Shown here piece by piece: positions 1-6,482 of a stretch of 6,851 nucleotides of DNA; position 1 is the first letter of the stretch, and every line of letters begins with the position of its first letter. The position numbers were made by a program, and so were the translations under genes. The stretch lies in contig MERZ01000141.1 of the NCBI GenBank assembly GCA_001770785.1, positions 1-6,851 of the forward strand. Direction: 5' to 3'. The stretch comes from Burkholderiales bacterium RIFCSPHIGHO2_12_FULL_61_11 (GTDB lineage: Bacteria; Pseudomonadota; Gammaproteobacteria; Burkholderiales; Burkholderiaceae_C). Under the pieces are notes generated by a model. That model was given only the letters and a program-made list of their open reading frames with translations. It was not told where the DNA came from and made no database searches.

Positions 1-921
1 GTTGAGCGCTGGGGTGCGGGCGACCTGTCTGCGCGCATCCCAGCCGAGGGCCACGACGAGGTGGCTTTTCTGGCGCGGCGTTTCAACCACGCGGCCGAGC
101 GGATTGAAACCCTGATGGAGTCGCACAAATCGCTGCTGGCCAACGCCTCGCACGAGTTGCGCTCGCCGCTGGCACGCATCCGCATGGGACTCGAGCTGAT
201 GAGTCCGGGCACCCCATCACCGCAGTCCATTGCCCCCACGCTTGCCACTTCGTGTGCTGCGCTGCCCCCCGAGGGGGCTGAACTTGCTTGGGGCGGCCCG
301 GCGCGGCGTTCTGTGGCCTCAACTTCGGCATCCAGACAAAAAGATGAAATTCTGCGCAGTATCAACGAGCTTGACCAGTTGATCGATGAAATCCTGCTGG
401 CCAGTCGGCTCGATACCAAGCAGGCGGACGCCGAGCCCTTTGAAACGCTGGACCTGACCGGGCTGGCGGCCGAGGAATGCTCGCGCGTCAATGCCGAGCT
501 GCAAGCGGAACTGGCGAGCGAAACCGGCAAGGGCATGGCCAACACCGACCACAGCCTGATGGTGCAGGGCTCGCCACGGCTGCTGCGCCGGCTGATTCGC
601 AACTTGCTGGAAAACGCCAGGCGCTACGGCAGGGGTGACATCACCCTGGAACTGGCGAAAATCCGGACGGGCATCAAGCAGCTGGCCGTGATCAAGGTGC
701 ATGACCGCGGCCCGGGCGTGCCAAGCGAGCAGCGTGAGCGCATTTTTGAGCCGTTTTACCGCCTGCCTGGCGCCAGCGAGCGTGAAGGCGGCGTCGGACT
801 GGGCCTGGCCCTGGTCAAGTCCATCAGTGAGCGCCATGGCGGCACCGTCCGCTGCGAAGCCCGGCCCGGCGGCGGCGCCTCGTTCATTGTCGAGTTGCCA
901 ATGACCAGCCGAAACTTGTGA
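1..921 (+). CDS. sensor histidine kinase, C-terminal part (5' end outside window)
   Basis: Inner-membrane sensor kinase of a two-component system; it autophosphorylates on histidine and passes the phosphate to a response regulator that is not in the window. The frame is open from base 1, so the sensor and membrane part lie upstream. Seen in order, counting codons from base 1: the end of a HAMP linker (GDLSARIP, then DEVAFLARRFN), the H box SHELRSP with the phospho-acceptor His at codon 51 (nt 151-153), the second DHp helix (ELDQLIDEILLASRLD, about nt 367-414), the N box NLLENARRY (nt 601-627), the G1 box DRGPGVP (nt 703-723), the F box IFEPFYR and the G2 box GVGLGLAL (nt 790-813). All catalytic boxes are present. 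The odd part is about 34-40 extra residues, rich in Pro, Ala, Ser and Gly, between the two DHp helices; they coincide with a repeat-like DNA segment described separately. The overall type resembles RstB/OmpR-partner kinases, but the signal sensed cannot be told. Confidence 0.93.
   Translation, partial: VERWGAGDLSARIPAEGHDEVAFLARRFNHAAERIETLMESHKSLLANASHELRSPLARIRMGLELMSPGTPSPQSIAPTLATSCAALPPEGAELAWGGPARRSVASTSASRQKDEILRSINELDQLIDEILLASRLDTKQADAEPFETLDLTGLAAEECSRVNAELQAELASETGKGMANTDHSLMVQGSPRLLRRLIRNLLENARRYGRGDITLELAKIRTGIKQLAVIKVHDRGPGVPSEQRERIFEPFYRLPGASEREGGVGLGLALVKSISERHGGTVRCEARPGGGASFIVELPMTSRNL
232..318. repeat. repeat-like insertion translated in frame within the histidine kinase
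   Basis: This segment interrupts the expected short turn between the two DHp helices of the kinase. It contains a tight palindrome at 264-278 (GCCCCC, loop CGA, GGGGGC) followed by CTTGGGGCGGCCCGGCGCGG. From memory, this resembles a dispersed intergenic repeat in Comamonadaceae genomes (CCCCCGAGGGGG core followed by a GGGGCGGCCC-type tail). The exact ends are uncertain; the non-homologous stretch may run from about 202 to 335. The reading frame stays open across it and both flanking helices remain in the same frame, so the net insertion is a multiple of three. Copy number could not be checked here. Confidence 0.6.
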
Positions 922-1061
922 AAAAATTACGTAAAACGATAATTTTAGTCAAAAGACGACTATCTCCCCCAATTGAGGGATGGCCAGAACCGCTGCCTTG
1001 CGCCATAGTGCGTCCGTCGCTGTCACGACAATCAGGGTTGAGGAAACAAGAAAAAACAACG

Positions 1062-1148
1062 CGTTGGCAAGCCATTCATTTGATTTTCCAACGATACCTC
1101 CCCATCAGGAGGACTTTCAAAAGACTACCGCGAGGTGGTCTGTTTTTT
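1062..1148 (+). ncRNA. candidate structured RNA / small RNA ending in an intrinsic terminator
   Basis: Three non-overlapping hairpins lie in a row. The first has a 6-bp stem CGTTGG (1062-1067) with CCAACG (1088-1093) around a 20-nt loop. The second has a 5-bp stem CCTCC (1097-1101) with GGAGG (1108-1112) around a 6-nt loop. The third is the terminator at 1122-1148. This arrangement is common in trans-acting small RNAs and in structured 3' UTRs. I see no convincing promoter directly upstream, and the element may simply be the tail of the histidine kinase transcript, whose stop codon is about 140 nt before it. No known RNA family is recognised. Confidence 0.3.
1122..1148 (+). terminator. Rho-independent terminator between convergent genes
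   Basis: An 8-bp stem AGACTACC / GGTGGTCT (one G-T pair) closes a GCGA loop and is followed by G and six T residues (1143-1148). It would end the histidine kinase transcript on the + strand. Read on the - strand, the same hairpin lies 23 nt past the waaF stop and is followed by a shorter T-run, so it may work in both directions, more weakly for waaF. Confidence 0.75.
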
Positions 1149-1163
1149 GCGCTGCGCTATCCC

Positions 1164-2192
1164 CTAAAGCGCCTGCAAAGCCCGCAGCACCCGATCGGCG
1201 CTGATGTCATTCAGGCAGCGGGTATGGCCGAGCGGGCATTCGCGCGCAAAGCACGGGGCGCAATCGAGTGGCGGCTGGTAGGCGGGGTCGGCTTTCAGCC
1301 ACAACACGGTCGCCCGCTCGTTCAGGGGCGGTGTGTGCAAGGGACTCGACGAGCCAAAAATCGCCACCTGCGGAACGCTCAATGCGGCGGCGACATGCAT
1401 CAGGCCTGAGTCATTGCTGACCATGCTTTGGCTGGCGGCAATCAGGCACAGCGCTTCTGGCAGCGAGGTTTTGCCGGCCAGGTTGCGGCATTTTTCTGGC
1501 CGTTCCGCGTTCGCAGGCGCGGCAATCTCGTCGCACAGCGCGGCCTCCTTGCCGGAGCCGAGCAGCAGCACCGGCAGATCGAGTCTGGCGGCCAGTTCTG
1601 AAAAATGCGCGGCCGGCCAGCGCTTGGCGGGGCCATATTCGGCACCGGGCGCAAACACGATGTACTTGCCCCGCTGCAAGCCCATGCGGCTCAGAGTTTG
1701 CGCAACCTCCGCCGGGTCCAGTTGCAGCTGCGGCCGCTCGTTTTCCAGCTCGCGCTCGCCGCTGAGGGCGGAATAAAACGCCACCATGGGCGGCTTGTTT
1801 TTTGGGTTTTTGAGCCGATGCGTGAGGAAGCCCACGCGCGCCTCGCCAAGGTAGCCGATGCGATTCGGAATACTGGCCAGAAATGGCAGCAAGGCACTTT
1901 TCAGCGAGTTCGGGCAAACGTAGGCCTTGTCAAACTGGCCCGAGAGGCGCTGGGCAATGGCGCGGCGCGCCTTGAACTGCAGGCCGCCATGGGCAAAGGG
2001 AAACTCGATGACGTCGGCCACTTGCGGCATGGCGCGATACACCGGCGCCACCCAAGGCAAGGCCCCGACCGTGAGACGCTCGCCACGTGCGTGCAGACGG
2101 CGCAGCAAGGGCTCGGTCATCACCGCGTCGCCTATCCACTGCGGCGCGATGATTAATGAATCAGGTTTGGATCCCGATTCTTTAATGCCCAT
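1164..2192 (-). CDS. waaF: ADP-heptose:LPS heptosyltransferase II
   Basis: A GT9-family glycosyltransferase of 342 residues that adds the second L-glycero-D-manno-heptose of the LPS inner core from ADP-heptose, acting at the cytoplasmic face of the inner membrane. Visible family marks: the N-terminal IIAPQWIGDAVMTEPLL (residues 14-30), the ADP-heptose-binding PGAEYGPAKRWP (182-193), SNDSGLMH (259-266), IFGSSSPLHTPP (278-289) and a C-terminal Cys-rich CAPCFARECPLGHTRC (311-326). Length is normal for WaaF. The ATG at 2190-2192 is chosen because the protein then begins just before the conserved APQWIGD strand; the frame is open further upstream, but that part lies wholly inside the zinc-finger gene. 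The start overlaps the end of that gene by 11 bp (ATGGGCATTAA holds the waaF start and the upstream TAA stop), so translation is probably coupled. It is the last gene of the ilvE operon, and a terminator hairpin follows 23 nt after its stop. Confidence 0.95.
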   Translation of the reverse strand: MGIKESGSKPDSLIIAPQWIGDAVMTEPLLRRLHARGERLTVGALPWVAPVYRAMPQVADVIEFPFAHGGLQFKARRAIAQRLSGQFDKAYVCPNSLKSALLPFLASIPNRIGYLGEARVGFLTHRLKNPKNKPPMVAFYSALSGERELENERPQLQLDPAEVAQTLSRMGLQRGKYIVFAPGAEYGPAKRWPAAHFSELAARLDLPVLLLGSGKEAALCDEIAAPANAERPEKCRNLAGKTSLPEALCLIAASQSMVSNDSGLMHVAAALSVPQVAIFGSSSPLHTPPLNERATVLWLKADPAYQPPLDCAPCFARECPLGHTRCLNDISADRVLRALQAL

Positions 2193-2388
2193 GAAAGTGT
2201 TCGCCGTCCTTGAGCTTGTATAGCGTGCCGCAATAAGGGCACTTGGCCTGGCCGGTGTGCGCCACATCCAGGTAGACCTTGGGGTGGCCGTTCCACAGCT
2301 TCATGTCGGCTTTGGGATTGGGGCAGAACACGCCGCCCTGGGGATTGAGGTCGGAGGCCAGCAGCTCAACGGTGAATGATGTAGTCAT
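2182..2388 (-). CDS. CHCC zinc-finger domain protein, 68 aa
   Basis: A small soluble protein made almost entirely of one zf-CHCC domain, the fold shared with the NDUFS6 accessory subunit of respiratory complex I. Putative zinc ligands are Cys22 (GVFCPNP), His35 (NGHPKVYLD), Cys50 and Cys53 (AKCPYCGTLY); His44 (DVAHTG) is a further candidate. The C-terminus is His-rich (EHFHGH). The start ATG at 2386-2388 has AAGGA about 10 nt upstream, which overlaps the ilvE stop region; the gap to ilvE is 13 nt and the stop lies inside the start of waaF. The role of the free-standing bacterial protein is not established to my knowledge. Placement between ilvE and waaF is one I recall from other betaproteobacteria and suggests co-expression rather than a shared pathway. 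Confidence 0.9.
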   Translation of the reverse strand: MTTSFTVELLASDLNPQGGVFCPNPKADMKLWNGHPKVYLDVAHTGQAKCPYCGTLYKLKDGEHFHGH

Positions 2389-2401
2389 GATTAGATGTCC
2401 T

Positions 2402-3340
2402 TCAGACCTTGCTCAGCCAGGAAGCGTATTTCCGGTTGCGACCGTTCACGATGTCAAAGTAGGCGCTCTGGATTTTTTCGGTGACCGGCCCGCGTGAGCC
2501 CGCGCCAATCTCGATGCGGTCGAGTTCGCGGATCGGCGTGACCTCCGCCGCCGTTCCCGTGAAGAAGGCTTCATCGGCGATGTACACCTCGTCGCGCGTG
2601 ATGCGCTTTTGCACCAGCTCCAGCCCCAGGTCCTTGCAAATGTGCAGCACGGTGTTGCGCGTGATGCCGTTGAGCGCGCCAGCCGACAGGTCGGGCGTAT
2701 AGACCACGCCGTCCTTGACGACAAACAGGTTTTCGCCGGACCCTTCGCTGACAAAACCCGAGGCGTCGAGCAGCAGGGCTTCGTCGTAGCCGTCGTCCAG
2801 CGCTTCCATATTGGCCAGGATGGAGTTGGTGTAGTTGCTCACCGCCTTGGCCTGCGTCATGGTGATGTTGACGTGGTGGCGCGTGAAGCTCGATATCTTG
2901 ACGCGGATGCCGCGCTTCATGCCTTCTTCGCCCAGGTAGGCGCCCCAGGCCCATGCCGCCGCCATCAGGTGAATCCGGTTGCCCTTGGGGCTGACGCCGA
3001 GTTTTTCCGAGCCGATCCAGGCCAGCGGGCGCACGTAGCAGCTTTCGAGCTTGTTCTCGCGCACCACGGCCTTCTGGGCTTGGTTCACTTCTTCCTTGCT
3101 GAAAGGAATTTTCATGCGCAGGATTTTGGCGCTGTTGAACAGGCGATCGGTGTGCTCTTCAAGCCGGAAAATGGCGGTGCCGTCGGCCGTTTTGTAGGCG
3201 CGAAGGCCTTCAAAAGCGCCGCAACCGTAGTGCAAAGTGTGGCTCAGCACATGGATTTTGGCGTCGCGCCAGTCGACCATCTGGCCGTCCATCCAGATTT
3301 TGCCGTCGCGGTCTTCCATGGAGGGTGCTACTGGGGACAT
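2402..3340 (-). CDS. ilvE: branched-chain amino acid aminotransferase
   Basis: A cytoplasmic PLP enzyme of fold class IV, 312 residues, that catalyses the reversible last step of valine, leucine and isoleucine synthesis with glutamate as amino donor. It aligns by eye along its length with E. coli IlvE: HVLSHTLHYGCGAFEGLRAY (residues 30-49, including Tyr38 and Arg47), FRLEEH with the probable phosphate-binding Arg59, the catalytic Lys165 in TQAKAVSNY, SEGSGENLF (198-206), GITRNTV (225-231), and TGTAAEVTPI (261-270). The last part, GPVTEKIQSAYFDIVNG, is also typical. The ATG at 3338-3340 has AGGA 8 nt upstream; a second Met at residue 8 is less well placed. It is the first gene of the ilvE / zinc finger / waaF operon. 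A TAAAAT -10-like hexamer on the - strand (3380-3385) could drive it, but its -35 is poor. Confidence 0.96.
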   Translation of the reverse strand: MSPVAPSMEDRDGKIWMDGQMVDWRDAKIHVLSHTLHYGCGAFEGLRAYKTADGTAIFRLEEHTDRLFNSAKILRMKIPFSKEEVNQAQKAVVRENKLESCYVRPLAWIGSEKLGVSPKGNRIHLMAAAWAWGAYLGEEGMKRGIRVKISSFTRHHVNITMTQAKAVSNYTNSILANMEALDDGYDEALLLDASGFVSEGSGENLFVVKDGVVYTPDLSAGALNGITRNTVLHICKDLGLELVQKRITRDEVYIADEAFFTGTAAEVTPIRELDRIEIGAGSRGPVTEKIQSAYFDIVNGRNRKYASWLSKV

Positions 3341-3393
3341 GGTGCTGATCCTGTTGGTTGATGAAGCGAGAAGCCTTCGATTTTAAGCGCCAG

Positions 3394-3441
3394 CGGCGGG
3401 CATGATTACCCCGCCCGCCGGGAGCGGGTCAGGGTGAGGGT
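3394..3441. repeat. GC-rich hairpin with REP-like sequence
   Basis: An 8-bp perfect inverted repeat CGGCGGGC (3394-3401) / GCCCGCCG (3413-3420) with an 11-nt loop adjoins, on the - strand, the sequence CCCTCACCCTGACCCGCTCCC (3441-3421), minus its last base if counted to twenty. From memory this matches a widespread REP-like family (CCCTCACCC-AACCC-CTCCC). It covers the last codons and the TGA stop of the small membrane protein gene and extends towards ilvE. No U-tract follows on either strand, so it is not a classical terminator, though it could protect the upstream message or pause polymerase. Confidence 0.5.
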
Positions 3442-3821
3442 CGCCACAGCTCGTGGTGCGCCAGTTTGCCACCCACAAAAGTGCAGGTCACATGCGACTG
3501 CGTGGCATCGGTCCAGCGAAACACCTCGGGTTGCGCGCCCTTGGCGGACTTGAGTTCGCCCAGCGCCCGCGTCATGGCCACCACATGCAGCAGCGTCATG
3601 CCGGGCAAGAGCTTGGCGTTGAGCATGACGGCGCTGTCGACATAGCCGATCGGCCGGTCGGCCGCGCGCTTGAGGACCTGCATCATGCGGCTGAAATGCA
3701 GCAGCAGCCACATCACCAGCCCGCTAACGACTATCGTCACGCCAGCCCAGCCGTAAAAGCGGTAAGCCAGCACCACAGCCGCAATACCGGCGACAGGAAC
3801 AAAAATTTTCTGGAAGTTCAT
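3429..3821 (-). CDS. small membrane protein of unknown function, 130 aa
   Basis: I cannot assign a function. From the ATG at 3819-3821 the protein begins MNFQKIFVPVAGIAAVVLAY. It has two short hydrophobic stretches at about residues 6-20 and 25-43, separated by RFYGW, and then a basic stretch (SRMMQVLKRAADRP) that would sit in the cytoplasm. The remaining soluble part has a conserved look: GYVDSAVMLNAKLLPGM, ALGELKSAKGAQPEVFRWTD, then CTFVGGKLAHHELWRPSP at the end. I recall similar proteins of about 130 residues in Comamonadaceae, sometimes labelled glycerate kinase without visible support. An upstream start adding 23 residues is possible but would run into an inverted repeat; the chosen start has only a weak ribosome site. 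The last codons and stop lie in a REP-like repeat, so the natural C-terminus may once have been different. Confidence 0.72.
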   Translation of the reverse strand: MNFQKIFVPVAGIAAVVLAYRFYGWAGVTIVVSGLVMWLLLHFSRMMQVLKRAADRPIGYVDSAVMLNAKLLPGMTLLHVVAMTRALGELKSAKGAQPEVFRWTDATQSHVTCTFVGGKLAHHELWRPSP

Positions 3822-3858
3822 GGCACCATTTTCGCAGCTGCGGCGTTGTGCGGAATCG

Positions 3859-3903
3859 ATAGCTTCCTCAAAAAAACCGTTTTCCTGCATTTCTGTAAGC
3901 TAT
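3859..3903. repeat. inverted repeat ATAGCTT...AAGCTAT
   Basis: A perfect 7-bp inverted repeat ATAGCTT (3859-3865) / AAGCTAT (3897-3903) surrounds an AT-rich 31-nt centre with an A7 run. Together with the hairpin at 3942-3957 it forms an intergenic block upstream of the small membrane protein gene and downstream of radA. It may belong to the TAGC-rich dispersed repeats of Comamonadaceae. Confidence 0.35.
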
Positions 3904-3941
3904 TTATGGCTGGGCCCCTATGGTTCGGTCGTGTGGTCAGC

Positions 3942-3957
3942 TGCTATTTTTATAGCA
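3942..3957. repeat. short TAGC-type palindrome, Comamonadaceae-style intergenic repeat
   Basis: TGCTAT / ATAGCA with a TTTT loop gives a 6-bp AT-rich palindrome preceded by AGC. Sequences of the form AGCTGCTATT...ATAGCA are very common between genes in Polaromonas, Rhodoferax and Acidovorax as I remember them. It lies 62 nt past the radA stop. It lacks a GC-rich stem and a following U-tract, so it is a poor terminator. Confidence 0.45.
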
Positions 3958-4018
3958 AACAATATCCGCCTTCGTCAGACCGTGCGCTTCATGGTGTGTT
4001 CTGACTGCCTGACTCGGT

Positions 4019-5407
<1,389 letters not shown>

Positions 5408-5439
5408 GCGGCTAGTGTAGGGACCGCACGGCCGCAAAG

Positions 5440-5469
5440 TTGGTTAAACGGGTCAACTGGCGGTAGCAT
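5440..5469 (+). promoter_or_regulatory. candidate sigma70 promoter for hpaI
   Basis: TTGGTT (5440-5445) and TAGCAT (5464-5469) are separated by 18 nt in the divergent radA-hpaI region. The predicted start would be near 5476, about 30 nt before the hpaI ATG. Both hexamers are only partial matches, so this is weak. Confidence 0.3.
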
Positions 5470-5507
5470 AGCGGCGGACTCCTTAACCCGCAACAGGACA
5501 ACGTTTC

Positions 5508-6314
5508 ATGAAACTTCCGCTCAATTCGTTCAAAAAGGCACTGGCCGACGGGCAGGCCCAGATCGGCCTTTGGCTTGGCCTGGCCGACCCCTACAGCGCC
5601 GAACTCTGCGCCGGTGCCGGCTTTGACTGGCTCCTGATCGATGGCGAACATTCCCCCAACGACCTGCGCAGCATCCTGGGCCAGTTGCAGGCCATTGCGC
5701 CCTATGCGTCGCACCCGATTGCGCGCGTGCCGGTCGGCCACGGCCACATCGGCACCACGCTGATCAAGCAGTATCTCGACCTCGGTGTGCAGACCCTCTT
5801 GGTGCCAATGGTGGACACGGCGCAGCAGGCGGCCGATCTGGTGCGCGCCATGCGCTATCCGCCGCAGGGCATTCGCGGCATGGCGGGCGCGCGCGCCTCA
5901 CGCTGGGGCCGCCAGCCGGACTATGTGCACGAGGCCAACGCGCAGGTCTGCCTGCTGGTGCAGGCCGAGACGCAGACCGCCCTGGACCAGCTGGAGGCCA
6001 TTGCCGCGACCGAAGGCGTGGATGGCGTCTTCATCGGTCCGGCTGATCTGTCGGCCTCGTTGGGCCATGTGGGCAACCCCGATCACCCTGAAGTGCAGGC
6101 GGCCATCGCGGACGCGATTGCGCGGATCGTGAAGGCCGGCAAGGCTGCCGGCATCCTGACGAGCGACGAGGCGCAGGCGCGCCACTACCTCGGACTCGGC
6201 GCCACCTTCGTCGCGGTCGGCCTGGACACCCAGTTGCTGGTGAGAGCGACCAGCACGCTGGCGGCCAGCTTCAAGGACGCCGTGCCGGCGCCGCCCGTGA
6301 GCACGACCTACTGA
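5508..6314 (+). CDS. hpaI: HpcH/HpaI-family class II aldolase (4-hydroxy-2-oxoheptanedioate aldolase type)
   Basis: A metal-dependent cytoplasmic pyruvate aldolase of 268 residues. HpaI cleaves 4-hydroxy-2-oxoheptane-1,7-dioate to pyruvate and succinate semialdehyde at the end of homoprotocatechuate breakdown. Residues matching the active site of E. coli HpaI by eye: His48 in [11 protein letters not shown], Arg73 in IARVP, metal ligands Glu154 (VQAET) and Asp180 ([14 protein letters not shown]); also [19 protein letters not shown] (117-135) and [14 protein letters not shown]. The similarity to HpaI is closer than I would expect for GarL or RhmA, but these paralogues share chemistry and substrate choice cannot be fixed. 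No other homoprotocatechuate genes are in the window, so a stand-alone aldolase role is possible. AGGA lies 9 nt before the ATG. A MITE-like element follows 40 nt after the stop and its hairpins could end the transcript. Confidence 0.88.
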   Translation: MKLPLNSFKKALADGQAQIGLWLGLADPYSAELCAGAGFDWLLIDGEHSPNDLRSILGQLQAIAPYASHPIARVPVGHGHIGTTLIKQYLDLGVQTLLVPMVDTAQQAADLVRAMRYPPQGIRGMAGARASRWGRQPDYVHEANAQVCLLVQAETQTALDQLEAIAATEGVDGVFIGPADLSASLGHVGNPDHPEVQAAIADAIARIVKAGKAAGILTSDEAQARHYLGLGATFVAVGLDTQLLVRATSTLAASFKDAVPAPPVSTTY

Positions 6315-6354
6315 CTGTCATGAATCCAGGCGACGCCCCGGATGATGAAAAGAG

Positions 6355-6461
6355 TCTCGTCATTGCGCGGCGTGGGCTAACCCGAACTGGCCATGAACCG
6401 CACGGTTCATGGCCAGTTTGCAGTTTCGGTCGCCCGAAACAGGAAGCTCGCAATGACGGGA
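6355..6461. mobile_element. MITE-like palindromic element, about 107 bp
   Basis: The outer ends are perfect 10-bp inverted repeats CGTCATTGCG (6358-6367) / CGCAATGACG (6449-6458), extendable to 13 bp with one G-T pair. Inside lies a 15-bp perfect inverted repeat AACTGGCCATGAACC (6385-6399) / GGTTCATGGCCAGTT (6404-6418) with a 4-nt GCAC loop, and then a 7-bp hairpin GTTTCGG / CCGAAAC (6423-6440) with a TCGC loop. The ends resemble the widespread CGTCATTGCGAG...CTCGCAATGACG repeat family seen in several proteobacterial lineages. No open frame, transposase or clear target duplication is visible; the element fills most of the hpaI to P-type ATPase gap. Confidence 0.65.
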
Positions 6462-6482
6462 GGAACAAGAAATCGGCAAATC

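Noticed and set aside
319..837. 172-codon - strand frame opposite the histidine kinase
   Set aside because: It is antisense to conserved kinase boxes, with Gln/His/Ala-rich composition and no motif.
964..980. Possible terminator TCCCCCAATTGAGGGA just after the kinase stop
   Set aside because: The stem needs a mismatch and has no T-run; the hairpin at 1122-1148 is far better.
918..1409. 163-codon + strand frame beginning at GTGA of the kinase stop
   Set aside because: It runs through the terminator hairpin and T-run and then antisense into waaF, with no ribosome site or recognisable protein.
1605..2156. 183-codon + strand frame opposite waaF
   Set aside because: Shadow of the waaF coding sequence; no domain or ribosome site.
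2193..2267. 25-residue N-terminal extension of waaF
   Set aside because: It lies inside the zinc-finger gene, has no family similarity, and the shorter form begins right at the conserved strand of the family.
3822..3890. 23-residue N-terminal extension of the small membrane protein
   Set aside because: The extension is polar, overlaps an inverted repeat, and would put charged residues before what looks like a natural start (MNFQKIF).
5408..5437. Upstream TTG start for radA adding ten residues
   Set aside because: MAKEKT is the usual RadA beginning and the extra residues have no counterpart in the family.
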